NCBI RefSeq assembly: GCF_003627155.1
Contig: NZ_CP032621.1
Location: 1,178,001 to 1,242,000, forward strand
Direction: 5' to 3'
Length of the DNA stretch: 64,000 nucleotides
Origin: Streptococcus gwangjuense
GTDB lineage: Bacteria > Bacillota > Bacilli > Lactobacillales > Streptococcaceae
In this document: positions 19,501 through 29,500 of the stretch, in pieces
Layout: every line of letters begins with the position of its first letter
Position numbering within the stretch: the stretch's first letter is position 1
Translations under genes and position numbers: made by a program
The notes under the pieces: generated by a model
Told to the model about the DNA's origin: nothing
The model's input: only the letters and a program-made list of their open reading frames with translations
Database searches by the model: none

Positions 19501-20418
19501 AAGATTATTATCTTGTGGCAATTCCTTCAAACCAATTGTAAAGATATCCCCCTTATGATAGGTACCATTTTTAAATTTTAATTGGAAGCGATAATCAGCA
19601 ATACCTGTTGAAGTTACACGGTCGGCCATGTCAATTGTACCACTGGCAATAATATTTCCATTATCGATAGCTACATCCTGTGTTTGAGTTGGCGATAGAC
19701 TAGCACTAATTTTCTTGCCGTGTCCTGCACGTTGCAACTCAGTATAAACTGTTTCAATAGCTGAATACAGTTGATTTAATTGAGTCTTAAGATTTTCTGC
19801 ACTAACAGATGAATCTTTCAACAAGGCTTTTGATTGTGAAATCTGAATTGTTACTGCCTTAACAGCTTCTTGAACCAAGGCTTTTTCTTCAGCTTTACGA
19901 TCTGCTTCTTGAGCATAACGAACAGCAACTTGATTTAAAACTTCTGCTTCTGATACAACCTGTTCCAAGGTAGTTTTTTCGACTAATTCTTCTTTTATCT
20001 TCTCACTTGAAGTAGATGAGGTAGTTTTTTCTTCACTAGACTTAACTTCTTTAGAAGTGAATTCTTTTGAGTCAGAAGTTTTTGTCTCAGATGCTGCCTT
20101 AGATTCTGCTTCCTTCTTAAGAAAAGCATTGATATCTAATTCTTCTTTTTCCAAAACTGGATCTTGAAGAGTTGAAGGTAATTCTGCTATTTTTTCCTCA
20201 GATTTCTCTTGCTTGGTCTCTTCTGGTTTTTCAGAGACTTTTTGTTCTTCTTTTTCCGTGCGATGTGAATCTACTTTCTGTTCATCTGCACTCACATTTG
20301 AATAAGTACCAAAAACCATCAAAGCAGCTACAGCAACAGATACTGCACCAAAACTTGATTTTCTAATGGAATACTTGTTTACCTTATTCATTTGATTCCG
20401 TTTTACTCTTGAATACAT
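16594..20418 (-). CDS. YSIRK secreted protein with MucBP-type modules, basic tail, no sortase motif (1274 aa)
   Basis: Secreted adhesin-like protein. Residues 1-45 are a YSIRK signal (YSIRKSSFGAVSVAVAAL). A Glu/Lys/Ser-rich and helical segment to about 240 ends in RAGHGKK, as in the 2282-residue adhesin. A beta-rich region spans 250-640. Two MucBP-like domains and one MucBP_2/Muc_B2-like pair (about 820-1010) follow, then a long Pro/Val/Thr-rich region with repeated KPV and VQPKP. The last 60 residues are rich in His, Arg, Lys and Pro (ending TRGHARRHR), with no LPXTG motif or hydrophobic tail in any frame. It may attach through charge to teichoic acids or to a partner (inference). The ATG at 20418 follows AGAGAGAAA. 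The longer in-frame start would overlap the preceding terminator. Confidence 0.85.
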   Translation of the reverse strand: MYSRVKRNQMNKVNKYSIRKSSFGAVSVAVAALMVFGTYSNVSADEQKVDSHRTEKEEQKVSEKPEETKQEKSEEKIAELPSTLQDPVLEKEELDINAFLKKEAESKAASETKTSDSKEFTSKEVKSSEEKTTSSTSSEKIKEELVEKTTLEQVVSEAEVLNQVAVRYAQEADRKAEEKALVQEAVKAVTIQISQSKALLKDSSVSAENLKTQLNQLYSAIETVYTELQRAGHGKKISASLSPTQTQDVAIDNGNIIASGTIDMADRVTSTGIADYRFQLKFKNGTYHKGDIFTIGLKELPQDNNLPQKLVAEGKVFAERVSLVQKNDNAKAGSLSYWASRGDRDVALDTKESWDLVDKGSHIEATYRFTDEIERLDDVTFELQYRGGIRYPRVNVDKSVTGVISVNGQNVVTKNYTVIKTDIGAPKVYDTPATANFTGDVMLDDDGSIKTYNSTLRIGTWKSNFSAGTRFTVRINDTEFNKFATVGEFIERGAHNVEMTNTSPDTSRTRVNRHNVILEAPREEPGQHAKFKILKAADNELTFELVSGKMLAGRTYVLRTKDFGVDRVPTGHTVDYLNEAKNGFKSNVPGTLTVVDAKGKNLTDQYEQAADSDWKIANPDMVKTGGRLVYGDVAVRFVDTQGKMLLPAIAAVENGGILQDKFTTVRPSTKIDTSYVATLERNTTETEVQDNKGIQTTSITAPYLLHSPNGKYYVFKEYAQNDRFYSNTKTSGTITRAQANVVAVYEEAKFGKVDIQYRDKTSQAILETFNTPHDKSTKLINLLGNNYDVTAKVPERFEKDGVVYVLSQTPANSKGHLTQDDIHVVYDYLAQQKAYVKYLNQTETSPKVLGNVDSVVGLPGETIAYNSKNRINQYLKQGYELVHDGFANANDKRFDSEKQTDQVFSVQLIEKVVTVTADDSKPIAGNPLVAGDALTPVWPKSVENLDTLRKMTKQTIHYKYQKDGKQAFKDVVRSVVFERVARVNLVTGVIIYDNWKITRIDDKPVASVDTTVHKPNVTPQGVTTIVATPSSLGNGISIKPVLTVPNPVVASSPIVAKPVVPVKPVTPVKPAVSTPVKPAPVVQPKPVIPVKPAAPAPVTPVKPAVSTPATPTPVVQPKPVATTDSKPSLTPAEALASIKPTDFSSQTSVNKKTETKPVPGGAATTTTTTTTTVTSNAATAGPTTPIVTITTNETETHSEVTSVIHTGNTSHTHVVGVVTKPNVIVSHPKPSVQPKPHLTRPHHGPVHHVPSRPGKQVKPIRTGPGTRGHARRHR

Positions 20419-20444
20419 ATATTTTCTCTCTAACTTTTTATGAT

Positions 20445-20492
20445 AAAAAAGGGAGTGGAATTGATGCTGTATTGACATACATTCTCACTCCC
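20445..20492 (-). terminator. Terminator between the giant adhesin and the 1274-aa gene
   Basis: GGGAGTG pairs with CACTCCC (20486-20492 and 20451-20457), then TTTTTT on the minus strand. It ends only about 27 bases before the next start codon. No convincing promoter follows it, so the downstream gene may depend on readthrough. Confidence 0.7.
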
Positions 20493-20540
20493 TAAAACAC
20501 TACACTTCAATATTTTGTTGTCTAGAGTTTTGTTTTGATT

Positions 20541-23500
20541 TTATTCATCTCGTTTTGCTTTTCCAACTAAACTGAATCCAGCAATTAAGCCAAGTACTCC
20601 TAGAGCTTGAGCCATACCAGAAGAGTGACCTGCAGTTTTTGGAAGGTCTTTTTCTCCATCTTTTGGAGCTGGGGTTGGCGTTGGAACTGCTGACGGCACT
20701 TTTGGAGCTGGAGCTGGCGTTGGAACCGGAGTTGGCGTAACTTGTGGAATTGGTTGAACATTTCTATAAGTTACAGTTACAACTTGATTATCCGTTTCTG
20801 CTGTAATTCCTTGAACCGAATCTACTTTAGCAAGATCAGGTTTGTAGCCTGCAATGGTTGGAGACACCACTTCTTCAAAACTTGTCACTCCATCTTCAGA
20901 AACCCAAGATGTACTTGTAGTCTTACCTGTTACATTATCGATACTCAGCATACGTGAAAAGCTTACTTGTTCATGATGATCTTCACTTGCTTTTGTACCA
21001 TCTGCAAATACATAATGAATCGTTCTTTCCACAACTTTTGGAGTGTCTTTTTTAACAGTGATTTTATGTTTCAATAGAACTGTATATTCTTGAACTTTTG
21101 TTTCATCTGTATCAAAAGTTGCATCTGCAGGGAAACCATCTTCCTGTAATAAGTACCCTTTTTCAAGCAACGATTTCAAAACAGTTTCTGTCGTATAGGC
21201 AATCTTTTCTCCTGATTTACCAGTAATATTGTCTGTATGAACGACTTCATTCTTGTTATCAACATCTATGTAACGAACAACTGCAACTTGTTCTGTCTTG
21301 ACGTAAGTTACCTTTGTATCTTCACCTGGATTTTCAGGTGTAACACTTGTACGCTCTGGTTTGTAGCCTACAATTTCAGGTACTGCTGTTTCTCCAGCTT
21401 TACGAGGATCATTTGCATCATTCAGGTATTGGGGTTGAGGAGCATTTGCAATTACATTTCCAGAAGCATCTACTGGAATGATTTTACCCAAAACTTTATA
21501 TGTAACTGTATCTGTTGCTTTTGGTAAATCTGGCGTAACTGTCTTGCCACCAGCTTCTGCTTTATCAGCAAAATACCCTGTCACAACTGGTACTTTAACT
21601 GTTCCATAGGTATGGTTCTTGTTTTCCCAAGTCGTTTCTTTAGTTGCTTCATTATATGATCCCTTGAAGATAAAATCATTTTGCACATTATCTTTAGGAG
21701 TTGCAGAACCTGCACCAGCAAAGCTTACCGTTTGGTTTGTTTCCTTAGATACTGGATCAATAATTTCATTATATGTTACAAAGGTATCTTTTCCGATGCG
21801 ATCAGGATCAGATTCATCATTTGGTTCGATTGTCTTGTCAACAATATTATATCCCCAAACAGTTGGTTGCGTATTATTTAATACATGGAATTTTGGAGCC
21901 GCAGGAATTTTTGTTTCCGCTGCTTTTGTTGCATCGTTTGGATCATTATCATAGTACTTATAGAGAGCGTCTTCAATGTTTTGTACAACCTCTCCTTGTT
22001 CATTGATATATTGTCCTTTATTATTGACTGCTACAATACGTCCCATTTCTTTCAAGTCAACATTAACTTCTGTATCTTGAGGAGAATTTGGGTTAACCTC
22101 CATCGTTCCTACTTTATTCACAGTAGCATAGAATTTTGGTGTAATAGGAGTTCGTACTGCTTTGAACACTGCATTAACAGATGAATCAGCTTCTGAATTA
22201 GTTGAACTATCTGGCTCTGCTACAGTGGCACGTTTACCTCTTGATGAACGACGTACTGAACGCTCACCATTTTCTGTCACAGTTAAGCCTAATGGAGACT
22301 CTTGAGAATTAGTAACTTGTGGAGATAAAGCTAGTCTTACACTAGATGATCTTACAACTCTTGTTACACTGTTATTTGCTACTGTAGGAGTTGTAGCTGA
22401 TGGTTGAGATGCTACTGGAGCTACAACATCTTGGTTTTTAATACCAGTAATCTTCCATTGTTCATAATTGATATCACCAGAAACCAAATTCACAAGAGCA
22501 TTTCTTTCATAGCTGATATGTTGATCAATCGTTCCATATGCAGCTTTTCCATTTTTAAGGTAACGGAAGTTGATACGACGAGTTATTGTTTGAGTCAATT
22601 TCTCCATTCTCTCGACAGTACGTGGCCAATTTGGTGTATTTGGTTGTCCTGGATTGACTGGGGTGTTTGGTTGTGGTTTAGGATCTTTCGGTGTTACACG
22701 TTCGACACGTTCTGAAAGGGTTACAGTGTAGACTTGGTCACGTGCTGTATCGTAGTCATAAACCTTAGCACCACCCGCTGTGAATTCATCGCTAACAAGG
22801 TTGTAGCCTTGTTTCTTGAATTCATTGATTTGACTTATTGTGCTGTAGGCAATGGCTTCTCCTGACTTACCTGTCACTTCATCTGTTGTGAGAACACGGT
22901 TACCGTTAGTGCTTACGTAACGGATAATAGCTTTTTGAGCATCCTTACGGTAAGTAACTGTTTCAACACGGTCTTGGTCTTTAGCCTTCACTCCGCTTAC
23001 AGCTGGAATTTCTGATTTATCCGCTGTGTATCCTGCGATATTTGGAGAGACCACTTTATCAAACGTATCATCATTGGTTGTCCAGTCTTGGAAGAAAATC
23101 TGACCAGTCACTAGGTTAATACGACTCCAACGTTTGAAGTTCAGTGTTTCAACTACATCATCCTTAGCCTTGCTTCCGTCTTCATAAACATAATGGATGG
23201 TACGGCTAACACTTTCCTTGTTATCCAAATCATGGACACTAGCTGGCCAACGTGGGCTATCTGGTTGTCCTGGATTGACTGGTGTGTTTGGTTGTGGAGT
23301 TGGGTTATCTGGGTTAACTGGTTCGACACGTTCTGAAAGGGTTACAGTGTAGACTTGGTCACGTGCTGTATCGTAGTCATAAACCTTAGCACCACCTGCT
23401 GTGAATTCATCGCTAACAAGGTTGTAGCCTTGTTTCTTGAATTCTGTGATTTGACTTATTGTGCTGTAGGCAATGGCTTCACCTGACTTACCTGTCACTT

Positions 23501-26500
23501 CATCTGTTGTGAGAACACGGTTACCGTTAGTGCTTACGTAACGGATAATAGCTTTTTGAGCATCCTTACGGTAAGTAACTGTTTCAACACGGTCTTGGTC
23601 TTTCGCTTGAACTCCGCTTACAGCTGGGATTTCTGATTTATCCGCTGTGTAACCTGCGATAGTTGGAGAGACCACTTTATCAAACGTATCATCATTAGTT
23701 GTCCAGTCTTGGAAGTCAATATGACCTGTTACCAAGTTGACATTGCTCCAACGTTTGAAGTTCAGTGTTTCAACTACATCATCCTTAGCCTTGCTTCCAT
23801 CTTCGTAAACGTAATGGATGGTACGGCTAACACTTTCCTTGTTATCCAAGTTTTCAACGGTTCCTGGCCAACGTGGGCTATCTGGTTGTCCTGGATTAAC
23901 TGGTGTGTTTGGTTGTGGAGTTGGGTTATCTGGGTTAACTGGTTCAACACGTTCTGAAAGGGTTACAGTGTAGACTTGGTCACGTGCTGTATCGTAGTCA
24001 TAAACCTTCGCACCACCCGCTGTGAATTCATCGCTAACAAGCTTATAGCCTTGTTTCTTGAATTCTGTGATTTGACTTGTTGTGCTGTAGGCAATGGCTT
24101 CACCTGACTTACCTGTCACTTCATCTGTTGTAAGAACACGGTTACCGTTAGTGCTTACGTAACGGATAACAGCTTTTTGAGCATCCTTACGGTAAGTAAC
24201 TGTTTCAACACGGTCTTGGTCTTTAGCCTTCACTCCGCTTACAGCTGGAATTTCTGATTTATCCGCTGTGTAACCTGCGATAGTTGGAGAGACCACTTTA
24301 TCAAACGTATCATCATTAGTTGTCCAGTCTTGGAAGTCAATATGACCTGTTACCAAGTTGACATTGCTCCAACGTTTGAAGTTCAGTGTTTCAACTACAT
24401 CATCCTTAGCCTTGCTTCCATCTTCGTAAACGTAATGGATGGTACGGCTAACACTTTCCTTGTTATCCAAGTTTTCAACGGTTCCTGGCCAACGTGGGCT
24501 ATCTGGTTGTCCTGGATTAACTGGTGTGTTTGGTTGTGGAGTTGGGTTATCTGGGTTAACTGGTTCAACACGTTCTGAAAGGGTTACAGTGTAGACTTGG
24601 TCACGTGCTGTATCGTAGTCATAAACCTTCGCACCACCCGCTGTGAATTCATCGCTAACAAGCTTATAGCCTTGTTTCTTGAATTCTGTGATTTGACTTG
24701 TTGTGCTGTAGGCAATGGCTTCACCTGACTTACCTGTCACTTCATCTGTTGTAAGAACACGGTTACCGTTAGTGCTTACGTAACGGATAACAGCTTTTTG
24801 AGCATCCTTACGGTAAGTAACTGTTTCAACACGGTCTTGGTCTTTAGCCTTCACTCCGCTTACAGCTGGAATTTCTGATTTATCCGCTGTGTAACCTGCG
24901 ATAGTTGGAGAGACCACTTTATCAAACGTATCATCATTGGTTGTCCAGTCTTGGAAGTCAATATGACCAGTCACTAGGTTAATACGACTCCAACGTTTGA
25001 AGTTCAGTGTTTCAACTACATCATCCTTAGCCTTACTTCCATCTTCGTAAACGTAATGGATGGTACGGCTAACACTTTCCTTGTTATCCAAGTTTTCAAC
25101 GGTTCCTGGCCAACGTGGGCTATCTGGTTGTCCTGGATTAACTGGTGTGTTTGGTTGTGGAGTTGGGTTATCTGGGTTAACTGGTTCAACACGTTCTGAA
25201 AGGGTTACAGTGTAGACTTGGTCACGTGCTGTATCGTAGTCATAAACCTTAGCACCACCCGCTGTGAATTCATCGCTAACAAGGTTATAGCCTTGTTTCT
25301 TGAACTCTGTGATTTGACTTGTTGTGCTGTAGGCAATGGCTTCTCCTGACTTACCTGTTACTTCATCTGTTGTGAGAACACGGTTACCGTTAGTGCTTAC
25401 GTAACGGATAACAGCTTTTTGAGCATCCTTACGGTAAGTAACTGTTTCAACACGGTCTTGGTCTTTAGCCTTCACTCCGCTTACAGCTGGAATTTCTGAT
25501 TTATCCGCTGTGTATCCTGCGATATTTGGAGAGACCACTTTATCAAACGTATCATCATTGGTTGTCCAGTCTTGGAAGAAAATCTGACCAGTCACTAGGT
25601 TAATACGACTCCAACGTTTGAAGTTCAGTGTTTCAACTACATCATCCTTAGCCTTGCTTCCGTCTTCATAAACATAATGGATGGTACGGCTAACACTTTC
25701 CTTGTTATCCAAATCATGGACACTAGCTGGCCAACGTGGGCTATCTGGTTGTCCTGGATTGACTGGTGTGTTTGGTTGTGGAGTTGGGTTATCTGGGTTA
25801 ACTGGTTCGACACGTTCTGAAAGGGTTACAGTGTAGACTTGGTCACGTGCTGTATCGTAGTCATAAACCTTAGCACCACCTGCTGTGAATTCATCGCTAA
25901 CAAGGTTGTAGCCTTGTTTCTTGAATTCATTGATTTGACTTATTGTGCTGTAGGCAATGGCTTCACCTGACTTACCTGTCACTTCATCTGTTGTGAGAAC
26001 ACGGTTACCGTTAGTGCTTACGTAACGGATAATAGCTTTTTGAGCATCCTTACGGTAAGTAACTGTTTCAACACGGTCTTGGTCTTTCGCTTGAACTCCG
26101 CTTACAGCTGGGATTTCTGATTTATCCGCTGTGTAACCTGCGATATTTGGAGAGACCACTTTATCAAACGTATCATCATTAGTTGTCCAGTCTTGGAAGT
26201 CAATATGACCTGTTACCAAGTTGACATTGCTCCAACGTTTGAAGTTCAGTGTTTCAACTACATCATCCTTAGCCTTGCTTCCATCTTCGTAAACGTAATG
26301 GATGGTACGGCTAACACTTTCCTTGTTATCCAAGTTTTCAACGGTTCCTGGCCAACGTGGGCTATCTGGTTGTCCTGGATTAACTGGTGTGTTTGGTTGT
26401 GGAGTTGGGTTATCTGGGTTAACTGGTTCAACACGTTCTGAAAGGGTTACAGTGTAGACTTGGTCACGTGCTGTATCGTAGTCATAAACCTTCGCACCAC

Positions 26501-29500
26501 CCGCTGTGAATTCATCGCTAACAAGCTTATAGCCTTGTTTCTTGAATTCTGTGATTTGACTTGTTGTGCTGTAGGCAATGGCTTCACCTGACTTACCTGT
26601 CACTTCATCTGTTGTAAGAACACGGTTACCGTTAGTGCTTACGTAACGGATAACAGCTTTTTGAGCATCCTTACGGTAAGTAACTGTTTCAACACGGTCT
26701 TGGTCTTTAGCCTTCACTCCGCTTACAGCTGGAATTTCTGATTTATCCGCTGTGTAACCTGCGATAGTTGGAGAGACCACTTTATCAAACGTATCATCAT
26801 TGGTTGTCCAGTCTTGGAAGTCAATATGACCAGTCACTAGGTTAATACGACTCCAACGTTTGAAGTTCAGTGTTTCAACTACATCATCCTTAGCCTTACT
26901 TCCATCTTCGTAAACGTAATGGATGGTACGGCTAACACTTTCCTTGTTATCCAAGTTTTCAACGGTTCCTGGCCAACGTGGGCTATCTGGTTGTCCTGGA
27001 TTAACTGGTGTGTTTGGTTGTGGAGTTGGGTTATCTGGGTTAACTGGTTCAACACGTTCTGAAAGGGTTACAGTGTAGACTTGGTCACGTGCTGTATCGT
27101 AGTCATAAACCTTAGCACCACCCGCTGTGAATTCATCGCTAACAAGGTTATAGCCTTGTTTCTTGAACTCTGTGATTTGACTTGTTGTGCTGTAGGCAAT
27201 GGCTTCTCCTGACTTACCTGTTACTTCATCTGTTGTGAGAACACGGTTACCGTTAGTGCTTACGTAACGGATAACAGCTTTTTGAGCATCCTTACGGTAA
27301 GTAACTGTTTCAACACGGTCTTGGTCTTTAGCCTTCACTCCGCTTACAGCTGGAATTTCTGATTTATCCGCTGTGTATCCTGCGATATTTGGAGAGACCA
27401 CTTTATCAAACGTATCATCATTGGTTGTCCAGTCTTGGAAGAAAATCTGACCAGTCACTAGGTTAATACGACTCCAACGTTTGAAGTTCAGTGTTTCAAC
27501 TACATCATCCTTAGCCTTGCTTCCGTCTTCATAAACATAATGGATGGTACGGCTAACACTTTCCTTGTTATCCAAATCATGGACACTAGCTGGCCAACGT
27601 GGGCTATCTGGTTGTCCTGGATTGACTGGTGTGTTTGGTTGTGGAGTTGGGTTATCTGGGTTAACTGGTTCAACACGTTCTGAAAGGGTTACAGTGTAGA
27701 CTTGGTCACGTGCTGTATCGTAGTCATAAACCTTAGCACCACCTGCTGTGAATTCATCGCTAACAAGGTTGTAGCCTTGTTTCTTGAATTCATTGATTTG
27801 ACTTATTGTGCTGTAGGCAATGGCTTCACCTGACTTACCTGTCACTTCATCTGTTGTGAGAACACGGTTACCGTTAGTGCTTACGTAACGAATAACAGCT
27901 TTTTGAGCATCCTTACGGTAAGTGACTGTTTCAACACGGTCTTGGTCTTTAGCCTTCACTCCGCTTACAGCTGGAATTTCTGATTTATCCGCTGTGTAAC
28001 CTGCGATAGTTGGAGAGACCACTTTATCAAACGTATCATCATTGGTTGTCCAGTCTTGGAAGTCAATATGACCAGTCACTAGGTTAATATGACTCCAACG
28101 TTTGAAGTTCAGTGTTTCAACTACATCATCCTTAGCCTTACTTCCATCTTCGTAAACGTAATGGATGGTACGGCTAACACTTTCCTTGTTATCCAAGTTT
28201 TCAACGGTTCCTGGCCAACGTGGGCTATCTGGTTGTCCTGGATTAACTGGTGTGTTTGGTTGTGGAGTTGGGTTATCTGGATTAACTGGTTCAACACGTT
28301 CTGAAAGGGTTACAGTGTAGACTTGGTCACGTGCTGTATCGTAGTCATAAACCTTCGCACCACCTGATGTGAATTCATCGCTAACAAGTTTATAGCCTTG
28401 TTTCTTGAATTCTGTGATTTGACTTGTTGTGCTGTAGGCAATGGCTTCACCTGACTTACCTGTCACTTCATCTGTTGTGAGAACACGGTTACCATTAGTA
28501 CTTACATAACGGATAACAGCTTTTTGAACATCCTTACGGTAAGTAACTGTTTCAACGCGGTCTTGGTCTTTAGCCTTCACTCCACTTACAGCTGGGATTT
28601 CTGATTTATCCGCTGTGTAACCTGCGATAGTTGGAGAGACTACTTTATCAAACGTATCATCATTAGTTGTCCAGTCTTGGAAGAAAATTTGACCAGTCAC
28701 TAGGTTAATACGACTCCAACGTTTGAAGTTCAGTGTTTCAACTACATCATCCTTAGCCTTACTTCCATCTTCGTAAACGTAATGGATGGTACGGCTAACA
28801 CTTTCCTTGTTATCCAAGTTTTCAACGGTTCCTGGCCAACGTGGGCTATCTGGTTGTCCTGGATTAACTGGTGTGTTTGGTTGTGGAGTTGGGTTATCTG
28901 GATTAACTGGTTCAACACGTTCTGAAAGAGTTACAGTGTAGACTTGGTCACGTGCTGTATCGTAGTCATAAACCTTAGCACCACCCGCTGTGAATTCATC
29001 GCTAACAAGGTTATAGCCTTGTTTCTTGAATTCATTGATTTGACTTGTTGTGCTGTAGGCAATGGCTTCTCCTGACTTACCTGTTACTTCATCTGTTGTG
29101 AGAACACGGTTACCGTTAGTGCTTACGTAACGGATGACAGCTTTTTGATTTTCTTTTTCAATGACTACATTAGAGTCTTTACCAACAGCATCTAAATCAT
29201 TATCGTCGTTTGGATCAATAGTTTTTGTTTCTGCATCATATCCACGAATAGATTGATTGTCACTAATTTTCCAACCAACTGGTGCATTAGGAATTTCAGT
29301 TACATCTGCTCTTGTTGTGTCATTAAAATCATTTTTGTATTGTCTACGGACAGCCGCTTCTTTATTTTCTACTACTTCACCATTTGAATTGATGTAATGT
29401 CCATCTTTGTCGACTAAATTGATATAACCTAAGTCTTTATACCAAACGTTGACAACTGTTTCATTTATATAGTCTGGGTTAACTGTTAACTCATCAACAC

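Noticed and set aside
22404-28304. Repeated plus-strand open frames (about 70-100 residues) inside the giant adhesin gene
   Set aside because: They recur at the repeat period, are antisense shadows of the repeat coding strand, and lack ribosome sites.
22938-29147. Regularly spaced repeats that could suggest a CRISPR array
   Set aside because: The period is 621 bases, the repeats are in-frame coding sequence and there are no unique spacers or cas genes.
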